A stretch of 64,000 nucleotides of DNA from JANNYA01 sp031422315 (GTDB lineage Bacteria > Pseudomonadota > Gammaproteobacteria > Xanthomonadales > SZUA-5), in assembly GCA_031422315.1 (NCBI GenBank), contig JANOQN010000019.1, forward strand, positions 1 to 64,000. Direction: 5' to 3'. Shown piece after piece: positions 55,843 through 64,000 of this stretch. Positions within the stretch are counted from its first letter, which is position 1. Each line of letters begins with the position of its first letter. Below the pieces are notes generated by a model. It had not been told where the DNA came from, did no database searches, and was given only the letters and a program-made list of their open reading frames with translations. The translations under genes were made by a program, and so were the position numbers.

Positions 55843-55966
55843 AGCGATTGGGCTCGTTAAATGAAATTGTGAGGGCGTGCGCCAAACATTTGCGCGGCGG
55901 TTAAGCGCAAATACGGCTGCGAAAGGTACCATTCACGCCGCTTCGCTGCACTTTTGGGGTTTTGAC

Positions 55967-56290
55967 TTGCTTCGTTTTTCCACACTGTTATGGCTGTTGA
56001 TTTACTTTCAATGCGACTCTGCCGCCGCAAACAATTCGGCGCCTGAGCCGGCCAAATTGGGCGCCTGCGTGGGCTGCCATGGTAAAAACGGCATTGCGAT
56101 CATCAAAAGCTATCCGAATCTCAACGGTCAAAACTCAGCCTACATGGAGCTAGCACTGAGAGCCTATCAAAGCGGAAACCGCAAAAACGCCGCCATGCAG
56201 GGCATCGTTGGCATGCTGAGCGATGCGGATATTCGCGCGCTTTCGGCCTATTACGCGGCCCAGCCTGCCGTCAAGCCTGCCAAGCCATGA
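55967..56290 (+). CDS. Small c-type cytochrome (class I, c553-like)
   Basis: About 107 residues if it starts at the TTG at 55967, which gives a normal export signal (LLRFSTLLWLLIYFQCDSAAA); an ATG frame from 55877 would add 30 hydrophilic residues. One haem site, CVGCHG, and Met near QGIVGM as the distal ligand. A periplasmic electron carrier. Its stop overlaps the DjlA-like gene (ATGA). Confidence 0.8.
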   Translation: MLRFSTLLWLLIYFQCDSAAANNSAPEPAKLGACVGCHGKNGIAIIKSYPNLNGQNSAYMELALRAYQSGNRKNAAMQGIVGMLSDADIRALSAYYAAQPAVKPAKP

Positions 56291-57063
56291 GTTTTTTTCA
56301 AAACCGCTGGCTGACCAAAATACCGTTCCTCGGCAAAATACTTGGCGCACTCATCGGCTTTATTATTTGGAAGCGCTACGGTCTGCTGATTGGTTTTGCG
56401 CTTGGGCATCTTTGGGACAAGCGGCATTTCTTTCGCCGGGTCGCAGGTCAAGATCGCGTTTTTTATGAGACGCTATTTCAGCTGATGGGCTATTTAGCCA
56501 AGTCAGATGGCTATGTTAGCCCCGATGAAGTGGCCGCTGCTGAGCGTTTTTTGGATCAGCTCGAACTGACCGGCGATGCGCGCGCGCAAGCCGTGCAGGC
56601 GTTCGGCAATGGGCGCGCGGATGGCTATCAGCCAGAAGCTGCACTGCAGGCCTTCAATGCGCGCTTTGGTTTGCGCTCTGAATCTTCCGAAAAGCTAATG
56701 AAAGCGCTGGTAGCGTACGCGCACGCCGATGGCCCGATTAACGCAGAAGAATTTGATGCGCTGCGTAAAGTTATCGCCAGCTTGGGTTTTAGAGCCGACG
56801 AGCTAGCGCGCGCGCAGCGGGAATTCGCACCCGAGTCCGCTCCGCTCAGTGAAGAAGCGCAGGCTCTGCAAGTATTGGGTTTGACGATTGAATCGACTAA
56901 CGAAGATATCGTAAAGGCCTACCGCAAGCGCATCAGCTCGGTGCACCCAGATAAGCTAGAAGGCCAAGGCATACGCGGCGATGCGCTCAAAGGCGCCGAA
57001 GGCAAAGCTAAAGAAGTACGCTCAGCCTATGATTTATTGTGTGTTTTGCGCGGCATTAAATAG
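56287..57063 (+). CDS. djlA: DjlA-like membrane-anchored J-domain co-chaperone
   Basis: 258 residues. An N-terminal Gly-containing membrane helix (FLGKILGALIGFIIWKRYGL), a TerB-like helical middle (about 60-185; LMGYLAKSDGYVSPDE, LVAYAHADGPINAEEFDAL) and a C-terminal J domain with the HPD triad in SSVHPDKLEG. Such proteins stimulate DnaK at the inner membrane. Overlaps the cytochrome gene. Confidence 0.88.
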   Translation: MSFFQNRWLTKIPFLGKILGALIGFIIWKRYGLLIGFALGHLWDKRHFFRRVAGQDRVFYETLFQLMGYLAKSDGYVSPDEVAAAERFLDQLELTGDARAQAVQAFGNGRADGYQPEAALQAFNARFGLRSESSEKLMKALVAYAHADGPINAEEFDALRKVIASLGFRADELARAQREFAPESAPLSEEAQALQVLGLTIESTNEDIVKAYRKRISSVHPDKLEGQGIRGDALKGAEGKAKEVRSAYDLLCVLRGIK

Positions 57064-57079
57064 CTGGCTTTGAACATCG

Positions 57080-57514
57080 CTAATCCAAAGCCCGCGCCAG
57101 TAACTTGCCAAACAATCCAGCGAACAACTGCCCTAGCCTGCATTCTAGCCACGCGCTTGGCGCGCTGAATTCGCTTTCCCAAACTACCTGAACGCCTGTG
57201 CCCTGCCCTAGCAAGTTAATGCTGCCGAGCTTGTGCTGAATCGGCAGCGGCAGGCCGAGCCAGTGAATGCTTTGAATGCGATAGCGGTAGCGTTTCGGCG
57301 CTTTAAACTCGACAATTTCCTCAATCAAACGCAAGCCCAAACCGCGCACGCACCGAATCGCCCCCAGCCCGTTTGGATCAGGGCTGCCTTTTTTCATCAA
57401 TGCACAGCGAACGCCCGGGAGCCGCAAAAACCCTGCGTGATCGCTCAGCTTGGCGAAGCAATCGGTGGTGCTGATGTTGGCGAACTGGGCGCGAACGAGG
57501 ATTTTATGGGTCAT
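57080..57514 (-). CDS. SRPBCC (START/polyketide-cyclase-like) protein
   Basis: 144 residues. The fold is read from VRAQFANISTTDCFAKLSDH at the start, a middle strand block (LIEEIVEFKAPKRYRYRI) and WESEFSAP near the end with a C-terminal helix. The family binds hydrophobic ligands in a helix-grip pocket; ligand unknown. It lies 18 bases from the next gene on the same strand and may be co-transcribed with it. Confidence 0.75.
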   Translation of the reverse strand: MTHKILVRAQFANISTTDCFAKLSDHAGFLRLPGVRCALMKKGSPDPNGLGAIRCVRGLGLRLIEEIVEFKAPKRYRYRIQSIHWLGLPLPIQHKLGSINLLGQGTGVQVVWESEFSAPSAWLECRLGQLFAGLFGKLLARALD

Positions 57515-57531
57515 TGGGGCGTTGCCTCAAA

Positions 57532-58797
57532 TTATCGCAGCGCCGCGCGAATTCGTCTCAATTGCCGCCACAGGGTTTGGCTTGGGGTGCGCGGCACTTT
57601 TGCATGCAGTCCAAGGTGCACTGCCCAGCGCTCACCTTCAGTGCATAGCCCACCGCGATGGATGCCCCGATTGCCATTGAATAGCACCACGGTATCGGTT
57701 TCAGTATAGCTTTGCTCATGTTGTTCGATGAAGCTGGCCATGTCTGATTCTGGTAGCACATCATCACCAAAGTGGCTGGTCACTTGAAAAGCCCTTGGCA
57801 AGCCGGCAAATCGGCTTCGCTCAAGTTCGCCGCGAAAACGCGGGCGGTAGTAGCCATCTGGGCAGCGTGCGCCAAACAATTTCGTATGAGATTGGTCGAG
57901 TGCTTTACTCATTGCCAATCCAAAAATTGAACGCTGCCAGCGATGGCTGCCTGGTAAAAAGCTAAACGGGCCGTTACGTTGCAAAACCGGGGCGAAATAG
58001 ATCAGCATTTTTTGGCTGTTGCTATGGTAGTCAGAATGCAAATAGCTGTAAGGCGAAGTGCCTACATCGATATCTTGATAGCAGTTTTTGTACCAGCTTT
58101 GCGCAGGGTGAGAATAGTGCAGATCTAAAAATGCGACCTCCAGCGCTTGGCCTTGATACTCCTCGGCCAGCGCCCATGCGCCAGTGCGCTTAAGCTGGCT
58201 GATAATGCTGCGACCTAAGCTGCTCCATTCTGGAATAGCGGCGTGTTGGCGCGCCGCAGGATTGGCTAGCGCGCGCGTTCGCAAGTTAGTTTGCAGCGCA
58301 TGGCTGGCGGCCAGCCACTTTGCGCTGGTGCCGTCGGCCAAGGCCATGGAAATAATGCCTTGATCTAGATAGCGCTGTTTAAGCGCTGAGCTTTGCCACT
58401 GATGCTTTGCAAAGCTGCGCCGCTGCCGCGCCGACAACCGCAACTCTTCAGTCAATAAGCGCCGACCCTCTTGCAGCGCATTTTGCAGCCAAGTTCTCGT
58501 TTCCGGTGCAAGATTTGGCATGCAAGCGATATGCGCGAGCATGCGCGAACTCGCCTGTTCGAATCGCGATTCAAACTCAACAATTGCTGCAGCCCATTGT
58601 TCGGTAGCGTTCGCTTCGCAGTGAGCAAACGCCTGATCAATTTCTGCCTCGCAGGCATCAATTAAAGCATCATCAGCAGCGCTGGCGTGCGGAAAACCTT
58701 GAAACGCCGGATGGCGGCGATAGTCAACTATTGGGACACGAATGGCAGTAGCGGCGGATGTATTGGCGGACATGAAAGACTCATAAAAACTGTGCAA
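57532..58797 (-). CDS. PhyH-like (Fe/2-oxoglutarate) dioxygenase with long N-terminal part
   Basis: 421 residues, possibly starting a little later (MSANTSAATAIRVP, residue 9). The C-terminal half looks like a phytanoyl-CoA dioxygenase fold: HxD as YLHSDYHSN (about residue 255), a PGSHRWQRS loop and a distal His in NRGIHRGGL (about 385). The N-terminal 200 residues are helical and unrecognised. Substrate unknown; the two metal motifs are convincing but the family match was made by eye. Confidence 0.6.
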   Translation of the reverse strand: MHSFYESFMSANTSAATAIRVPIVDYRRHPAFQGFPHASAADDALIDACEAEIDQAFAHCEANATEQWAAAIVEFESRFEQASSRMLAHIACMPNLAPETRTWLQNALQEGRRLLTEELRLSARQRRSFAKHQWQSSALKQRYLDQGIISMALADGTSAKWLAASHALQTNLRTRALANPAARQHAAIPEWSSLGRSIISQLKRTGAWALAEEYQGQALEVAFLDLHYSHPAQSWYKNCYQDIDVGTSPYSYLHSDYHSNSQKMLIYFAPVLQRNGPFSFLPGSHRWQRSIFGLAMSKALDQSHTKLFGARCPDGYYRPRFRGELERSRFAGLPRAFQVTSHFGDDVLPESDMASFIEQHEQSYTETDTVVLFNGNRGIHRGGLCTEGERWAVHLGLHAKVPRTPSQTLWRQLRRIRAALR

Positions 58798-58974
58798 ACC
58801 GAAAAATAGCGCATTTATTGGATTTCTTCAGGTCTTATCTTGCGCTGCCAACGTGCAAGCACCCACCTATCGATTCAAGCTCAGGTGTATCGTTGCTGAT
58901 TGAAGCCCATGCAGCCTGCATAGGGATCGAGGGTTTTCCGCATTGCCGGATGGCTTGCAGCATTTTGTCGTTAA

Positions 58975-59289
58975 AGCGCGCGACAGCTTGGGCCGTGTCA
59001 GCAGCATGGACTGAGTTTGCAGCTTGAGCCAATTGATCTCGGTCAACTGCTGAGTCAAATCACCGAAGATGCGCGCGGGTTGATGGCGCGCTACGGCACG
59101 ATCACTTTGGTGTACCCAGATCAGCCGATTTGGGCAATGATCGACGCACTGCGTTTGGATCGCGCGATCGGCAATTTGCTCAGCTATGCCGCCAAAAACA
59201 TGCGCCGGGGCGGCTCGGTGCAGTTGACACTTGCAAGCCACGCCGGGCAGGTCAAGCGCCCAGCGGCGTCATTATTGCCTCTGGTTTGA
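58975..59289 (+). pseudogene. Sensor histidine kinase remnant
   Basis: From a stop at 58972 the frame reads QHGLSLQLEPIDLGQLLSQI, then DALRLDRAIGNLLSYAAKN, the kinase dimer-to-ATPase linker and N-box. It ends at 59289 before any G-box. No start or upstream kinase part was found. It appears to be a decayed fragment. The rest of 58798-58974 shows nothing recognisable. Confidence 0.5.
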
Positions 59290-59415
59290 TTAGGTCAAAT
59301 ATTTTGGCGGATTTGTCAGCGTGTTTAATTGGGCGTATTGATATCAGATTGATCGTACACAAATCAAAGCCAAATCTGACTTTCCCAACTAGCGACAACA
59401 AAGCAAAATGCGCCA

Positions 59416-60371
59416 ATGACCCAAGCCCGCCACCTCGTAGACCCAAATCACGCAGGCACGTTTCACTGCATCAACCGCTGCGTGCGGCGCTCTCGGTTGT
59501 GTGGCATTGATGCCTACCTCGAAAAATCATTCGACCATCGAACGTTTTGGGTTGAACAGCGCATTTTGGAACTCGGCAGCATCTTTGCTTGTGGAATTTA
59601 TTCTTGGGCTGTCATGAGCAATCACGTACATCTGGTGGTTCACATGAGCCCTGAAGCTTCGAAAAAATGGACAAGCGAGGAAGTTGCGGCGCGATGGGTG
59701 AAACTCTATCCGGCGCACACACCTGAGCTTTGCGCGCAGAAAGCAGCACCGATTGCAGACAACCCTAAAGCCGTCGCCGAATATCGATCAAGATTGACCA
59801 ATCTATCGTGGCTCATGAAGTCACTCAGCGAGCCAATTGCGCGCAGGGCGAATGCCGAGGATAAGTCACGGTTAGATTCTGGGAAGGAAGGTTTAAGTGT
59901 CTGGCTCTGCTTTCGGAAAAGTCAATTCTTGCTGCTATGACCTATGTCGATTTGAAACCAGTGCGCGCGAAGATCGCCGACGGAATTAGTACTTCGCGCT
60001 ATACCAGCGTTAAAGCGCGGCATGTCGAAATTCTGCGCGACCAAAGCAAAGCTAACGAGCCTTTGATGCCATTGATTGGTGTCAAATCCTTCAACGTGCC
60101 GACGCTAACACAAGCCGAATACATTGACTTAGTCGACTTCACCGGCCGCGAGATTCACGTAGGCAAGCGGAGCAAAATTGAGGCCACTGAGGCGAGAGCC
60201 CTCCGAAAACTGGGGCTTGATAAAGATCACTGGACTACGCGTGTCAAAGGCATTGGTTCTGGCTATTGGCGTGTTGTGGGTGAGTTAGAAGCGTTGATTG
60301 ATAACGCCAAGGAGATGGCGCAGCGCATGTTGTTTGGGACTGGTTTAGCGCGGATTTTGAGCAAGACTTAA
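59416..60371 (+). pseudogene. REP-associated Y1 (IS200-like) transposase, frameshifted
   Basis: Two frames make up one transposase of about 318 codons. The first (59416-59940) has the HUH pair in SNHVHLVVHMSPEAS and the helix with the Tyr (LTNLSWLMKSLSEPIARRAN). The frame changes between 59865 and 59877; the other frame then reads FWEGRFKCLALLSEKS and continues at 59937 with MTYVDLKPVRAKIADG through 60371, ending LARILSKT. A one-base indel explains it, so the copy is probably dead. A related copy begins near 63883. These transposases are thought to move REP elements. Confidence 0.75.
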
Positions 60372-60578
60372 GTGGTCAATGCAGTATTAATTTTGCCGCG
60401 ATTGCGGCTGGGGGTGTTGGGCTTTGGAAATGACTATAAATTATAGTTCAAGACTTACCGATAGGAAGCTATCTATTCCAAAGTGTATGGACTTTTGAGA
60501 ACCAAAACTGGCTGTCTCGCGCCGTTATCCTCCCGCGCCGTTCGTCCTGCGCCGTTCAAGACCGCACCGCTCATACTT

Positions 60579-62165
60579 TCAGCGCCCAGCGCGAAGCAGT
60601 GGAATTGGTACGATTTTTGTTGCCTGACATTGATATGCGTCGAAATTGAATTTAGTTCCCGTCTCGGCATTGGGTAGGTCAGCTGGAAACTTGCGGTTTT
60701 TACAGTCTAAGCAAACAGGCAGACCATCGAATTGCATAATCGTGCTCTCGTCCACGATTTGATATTTCCCCTCAATCATTTGCAAATATTGCGCGCCAAA
60801 GCGGACAGCATTACTGTGCCAGCGCGCCGCCAAAATTGGCCAATCATCGCCAAGCTCCAGCGCTTCACGAAAGCCGCCACTGATTGCCCGGAAACAGCCG
60901 TTTGCGGTGCCGTAAACGACAAAATCGCATCCGGCGCTACCGCATTCTCTGGGGTCGGTCACGGTAACTGTTGGGTGGCGTGGACTTAGCTGAGTCATCG
61001 AGATGCGCTTTTTATCCGGCTGATTTCGCAAGATCAAATTCTTACCCACGCGGGTCGAATTTTCTTTGCTAATGCTTTCGCGCAACGCCAAAAGCGTAGT
61101 GCAGGCGTTATCCCATCCGTAATAGTCGACGCCAAGCGGCGGCAGTTTGGTCGTAAGCAGTGGTGTGGTGTTCTCAGCTAACGCAGACCATGTCGACGCG
61201 CCCAACGGATTTATGGCGCGTATGCGAAAGCGAGCCAGTGTATTTGGCAAAAAGCCACTAATTCTTAAACTTGTGGTGTTGGGCAACGCATAGGCAATCA
61301 CCACGCAGGTGTTTGCCCTGTTGCCACAGCCGCATCGCTCGATCTCGAAACCATGCTCGTTCAATGCAGTGTCTGCCCATGTCAGCCGAAAAGCCAATGG
61401 TGTGATGGTTTCAACCGCTAGTGCGCTCGGCGCAGTCGGTGCTTTTCTCCAAGCAGGGCTAGTTCGCGTAGTAATTGCTCGCGACCACTCAGATTCACTG
61501 TTCTGCAAGACAACTTTGAAGCGCAGCGATAGCGATTGATTGCTTTTCGCGTAGACAAAACCTTCCCAAACCCGCGCGATATCGGTAACGTAAAAATTGC
61601 CATCTTCATAACTGTTTGCGCCAAGCAATTTTATTCTTTGCGCCGCGCGCGCATCGCTTGGCGCTATCAAAAGCCTAACTTTTACGCCGTAGGGCAGCGA
61701 TTCAATAATTTCAGCATAGGGTGGTGCGGGCAATGTACGTTCCGCTGCGGCGCTGGATTCAACGGCGCGACACTCTGCGATAAGAGTATCAATGCGCTTG
61801 GCAGTCACCTGAGTGCGACAAGTTGAGTACACCATCGGGCGCATAGATCCGCCTTCCGCTGCATCGTCGGCCTCCTTGTTGCAAGTAGCATCCCGTGAGC
61901 TTTCCCATGCGCTTTGTTCGTTGCGCGCCTGATGTGCGCAAACACCGCTAAGCCCGGAAAGCGTCGCATCTAGCAGCATATCCTTTTCAACAAAGTCTCG
62001 AAATGCGCAGAAGTTCATGCTCGACTGCGTTTCTTCGCAGTTGCTGAGCAATTGCGTCAACTCGACTACGGGTATGCGGCTACGGGCTGACAGCTCAGCG
62101 AGTACCAGATCTGCTTGCGCAGTAGAGGTTAGAAATAGGAAGCTTACAATTGCAAAATAGCCCAT
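60579..62165 (-). CDS. Secreted LprI-like protein with fibronectin type III domain
   Basis: 528 residues from the ATG at 62165, which gives a signal peptide (MGYFAIVSFLFLTSTAQAD). A longer frame to 62309 has a low-complexity start and no signal. Residues about 40-135 look like the LprI/DUF1311 four-Cys domain (SNCEETQSSMNFCAFRDFVE, CNKEADDAAEGG, CRTQVTAKRID). Around 240-340 there is a fibronectin type III domain (PSALAVETITPLAFRLTWAD and LNEHGFEIERCG). The C-terminal region has more paired cysteines. LprI domains inhibit lysozyme in mycobacteria; here the role is untested. Confidence 0.7.
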   Translation of the reverse strand: MGYFAIVSFLFLTSTAQADLVLAELSARSRIPVVELTQLLSNCEETQSSMNFCAFRDFVEKDMLLDATLSGLSGVCAHQARNEQSAWESSRDATCNKEADDAAEGGSMRPMVYSTCRTQVTAKRIDTLIAECRAVESSAAAERTLPAPPYAEIIESLPYGVKVRLLIAPSDARAAQRIKLLGANSYEDGNFYVTDIARVWEGFVYAKSNQSLSLRFKVVLQNSESEWSRAITTRTSPAWRKAPTAPSALAVETITPLAFRLTWADTALNEHGFEIERCGCGNRANTCVVIAYALPNTTSLRISGFLPNTLARFRIRAINPLGASTWSALAENTTPLLTTKLPPLGVDYYGWDNACTTLLALRESISKENSTRVGKNLILRNQPDKKRISMTQLSPRHPTVTVTDPRECGSAGCDFVVYGTANGCFRAISGGFREALELGDDWPILAARWHSNAVRFGAQYLQMIEGKYQIVDESTIMQFDGLPVCLDCKNRKFPADLPNAETGTKFNFDAYQCQATKIVPIPLLRAGR

Positions 62166-62370
62166 TTTATTACGCTCTTCAGTGTTGGTACTAGCTAGAG
62201 CCGATAAGGACGAGGCCTTGTGCCCGGAAGGCCTTTTGCCCGGGCATCGGCTTCGTGCCCGGCTCGTGCACAGACGGCTCGTGCCCGAACATCCACCCCA
62301 TAGATTCATCCTACAGGAATTGGTGCCAGCGCCCTACAGAAAAACTGAAAGCATGCACTACCCCGATTAG

Positions 62371-62576
62371 TTAGTTTCGTTCCTAAGTCTTTTGCTGTAA
62401 TTAGCCAAGGTACACAGATTGCCTAGCGCCACCGTAAAGTAATCGTATCGGTCAAGATTCGGGAACAGCGTCGGTGCGTCGGCATCACCAATCCCCATCC
62501 AGTGCGCCAGCGTTGCTGCGTATTGCTCAAAGACGCGGAAATTTTGGCAAGTTTTTCGGCCTAAGTTCCGTTTACA
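62371..62576 (-). pseudogene. 3' remnant of a DUF1501-like gene
   Basis: Reading on the minus strand, about 66 codons run CKRNLGRKTCQNFRVFEQYA, then ATLAHWMGIGDADAPTLFPN and LDRYDYFTVALGNLCTLANY to a stop at 62371. The phrase YAATLAHW..GIGDA..LFPNL is the end of DUF1501 proteins. A TGA lies directly upstream and no start is present. The main part of that gene has been lost, and the histone-deacetylase gene now ends right next to it. Confidence 0.5.
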
Positions 62577-63557
62577 TCACAAGTTTTGAGTTTTTTCGAT
62601 TACCGCAGCGCACAGTGCCATTGTTTGCGGATTGTTTTGCGTGTTAGCGGCCCAGCGCTGAGCAAAAACCGCAGCGGCGCGAACCGTATTAAAGTGGATA
62701 TCGACTATATCGTTTACATCTGGTGCGTATCCGCCCGCCATTGATATCGCCAGCGGTATTTTTTGCGCTAGGCAAATGCCGAGCACGGTTTCATCGCGAG
62801 CAAACAGCCCCGCCTTGGTCAGCTTTAACAGCCCGAGCCTATCGCCTTCAAATGGATCTGCACCGGCTAGATAAATCACCGTATCAGGCCGGCAGTGCGA
62901 AACAATCTCAGGCAGCTGCGTGCGTAAAATCCGTAAATACTCCGCATCGCCAGTTTTGTCTGGCAAGTGCACGTCAAAATCGCTTTGTTCTTTGACCGCT
63001 GGATAATTTTTCGCTCCGTGCATGCTAAAGGTCGTAATGCTGGCGTCAGCCGCACATAACGATGCGGTGCCGTTGCCCTGATGCACGTCCAAATCCACTA
63101 TCAACACCCGCTTTGCCAACCCCGCCGCCTGCACTGCTCGCGCTGCAATTACTGAATCATTAAAGATGCAGTAGCCGCCGCCGGAAGCGTAAAACGCATG
63201 ATGGGTGCCGCCCGCCAAATTCAACGCAATGCCATCACCTTGAATGGCACAGGTTAACGCTGCGATCGTGGCACCGGAAACTCGCCTCGAGCGCTCCGCC
63301 ATCGCGGCCGACCAGGGAAAACCAATTTTGCGCTGTTCGGCCACGCTCAAAGTGCCCGTCATGACGCGATTGATGTAATCCGGGCAGTGTACGCGCGCCA
63401 GATCCGCATCGCTTGCGCGCGGCGGCAGCGTCAAATTGACATCCAGCGAATAGGATTCAGCCTCAACCCTGGCACGAAGCAATGAATACTTTTGCATTGG
63501 AAAGCTGTGCTCTGCGGGCAGCGGCAGCTCGAAGGTATCGCAGTAAAAAGCGCGCAT
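62577..63557 (-). CDS. Histone-deacetylase-family protein (acetoin-utilisation/AcuC type)
   Basis: 326 residues, a normal length. Zn-dependent deacetylase fold: GGTHHAFYASGGG (catalytic His pair), VLIVDLDVHQGNGTA (metal Asp and His), FSMHGAKNYP, YLAGADPFEGDRLG (second metal Asp), SMAGGY. It probably removes acetyl groups from a polyamine or a protein Lys. Catalytic residues are present. The start MRAFYCDTF is typical. Confidence 0.92.
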   Translation of the reverse strand: MRAFYCDTFELPLPAEHSFPMQKYSLLRARVEAESYSLDVNLTLPPRASDADLARVHCPDYINRVMTGTLSVAEQRKIGFPWSAAMAERSRRVSGATIAALTCAIQGDGIALNLAGGTHHAFYASGGGYCIFNDSVIAARAVQAAGLAKRVLIVDLDVHQGNGTASLCAADASITTFSMHGAKNYPAVKEQSDFDVHLPDKTGDAEYLRILRTQLPEIVSHCRPDTVIYLAGADPFEGDRLGLLKLTKAGLFARDETVLGICLAQKIPLAISMAGGYAPDVNDIVDIHFNTVRAAAVFAQRWAANTQNNPQTMALCAAVIEKTQNL

Positions 63558-63690
63558 TAAAAATTCCTAACTTTAGGCTATGCAAGGCTAGCGAATAGCG
63601 CGCCTTTAACCCATGAAATTTTTCTGGCCGCACCAAACCCGTTTTTTCGATTTCCTCTGGGAGCAAGCCCGACATTGAGGCATAAATTAG

Positions 63691-63880
63691 CTAGAACTCA
63701 AACCTATGCACAAAATCAGTCGGGTCTTTGGTGACTAAAGCTCGCTGATAAGCCGCAAAGACATCAATTCGGCCCATACCGGCTACGTTGTTCGGGTAGA
63801 GCGTCGGCAATATTCCGCCGCAGCTTTGGGTGTTGCCGACTATCGGCACCGCCGTTTCGCGCAACAACTTTGCAACCGCG
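63691..63880 (-). pseudogene. Subtilase (S8 peptidase) C-terminal remnant
   Basis: The minus-strand frame reads VAKLLRETAVPIVGNTQSCG, then PNNVAGMGRIDVFAAYQRAL, ending in a stop at 63691 after HRFEF. CGG..PNN..G.GRIDV.AAY is the end of S8 peptidase catalytic domains, after the catalytic Ser. The frame is interrupted upstream at about 63885, where a transposase fragment begins on the other strand. So only the tail remains. Confidence 0.5.
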
Positions 63881-63882
63881 GC

Positions 63883-64000
63883 GTTTATTCCTGGGCTGTC
63901 ATGAGCAATCATTTGCACATTGTGGTGCATATGAGCCCCGAAGCTTCCAGCAAGTGGAGCGCTGAAGAGATCGCAGAACGTTGGGTGAAACTCTACCCGG
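63883..64000 (+). mobile_element. Second Y1 transposase copy, partial at the right edge
   Basis: Reads VYSWAVMSNHLHIVVHMSPE then ASSKWSAEEIAERWVKLYP, closely matching residues 65-100 of the transposase at 59416 (GIYSWAVMSNHVHLVVHMSPE). It begins abruptly beside the subtilase tail, without its own start or N-terminal part in this frame, and continues past the window. It marks a second copy of the same transposase family within 4 kb. Confidence 0.7.

Noticed and set aside
62166..62309. Extended N-terminus of the LprI/FN3 protein
   Set aside because: The extra 48 codons come from a GTGCCCGG-rich repeat-like stretch and would hide the clear signal peptide at 62165.
63463..63675. 70-residue frame across the deacetylase start
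   Set aside because: Overlaps the well-supported deacetylase gene in another frame and shows no family.
1..64000. tRNA, rRNA, riboswitch or prophage signals
   Set aside because: Scanned by eye for conserved arms and phage genes; nothing convincing seen. A covariance-model search would be decisive.

Overview
The window reads as chromosomal DNA of a gammaproteobacterium of the Lysobacterales (Xanthomonadales) type. The reasons are a type II secretion operon in the Xanthomonas xps order (E-F-G-H-I-J-K-L-M-N-D), two secreted proteins ending in an IFxNGFx tail, and a large secreted protein with paired WHxPxQxGQG domains, all of which I associate with this order. Genus and species cannot be told from the sequence. 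No rRNA, tRNA, CRISPR array or prophage was seen.

Layout. 0-6 kb: a partial gene at the left edge, a 14-repeat FG-GAP secreted protein and a right-handed beta-helix secreted protein. 5.8-14 kb: a sigma-54 response regulator and its likely sensor kinase separated by a glutathione S-transferase, a Sel1-repeat protein and a giant secreted beta-propeller-like protein. 14-18.5 kb: a GntR regulator, an aconitase-family two-subunit hydratase and an acyl-CoA dehydrogenase, broken up by dispersed repeats. 18.4-24 kb: an RND efflux pair and a fatty acid desaturase. 24-32 kb: an alpha/beta-hydrolase lipoprotein, a LysR regulator divergent from a MipA/SDR/membrane-protein operon, and a TonB-dependent receptor.

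32.2-36.9 kb is the most unusual part, a light-response island. It has a p-coumaroyl-CoA-ligase-like enzyme, a single protein that fuses photoactive yellow protein (PYP) to a tyrosine ammonia lyase, and a microbial rhodopsin with an Asp-Thr-Lys pump motif. The lyase would make p-coumarate from tyrosine, the ligase would activate it as the CoA thioester, and the PYP domain of the same polypeptide would bind it through Cys69. The rhodopsin adds a second, retinal-based light system. An orphan antitoxin sits inside the island.

37-40 kb has a pair of tandem paralogues of unknown function, the rplM-rpsI ribosomal operon with a clear terminator, and two copies of a 142-bp inverted-repeat element. 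40-53.5 kb is the complete type II secretion operon. Between gspG and gspH lies a GIY-YIG nuclease gene whose frame runs through four more copies of that repeat family and into gspH without a stop. 53.6-58.8 kb has an amine oxidase broken by one missing base, purC, a cytochrome c, a DjlA-like co-chaperone, an SRPBCC protein and a PhyH-like oxygenase.

58.8-64 kb is a decay zone. It holds a sensor-kinase remnant, a frameshifted REP-associated (Y1) transposase, a second partial transposase at the right edge, a 3' remnant of a DUF1501-like gene and a subtilase C-terminus. Intact LprI/FN3 and histone-deacetylase-family genes lie among them. At least four dispersed repeat families occur in the window.
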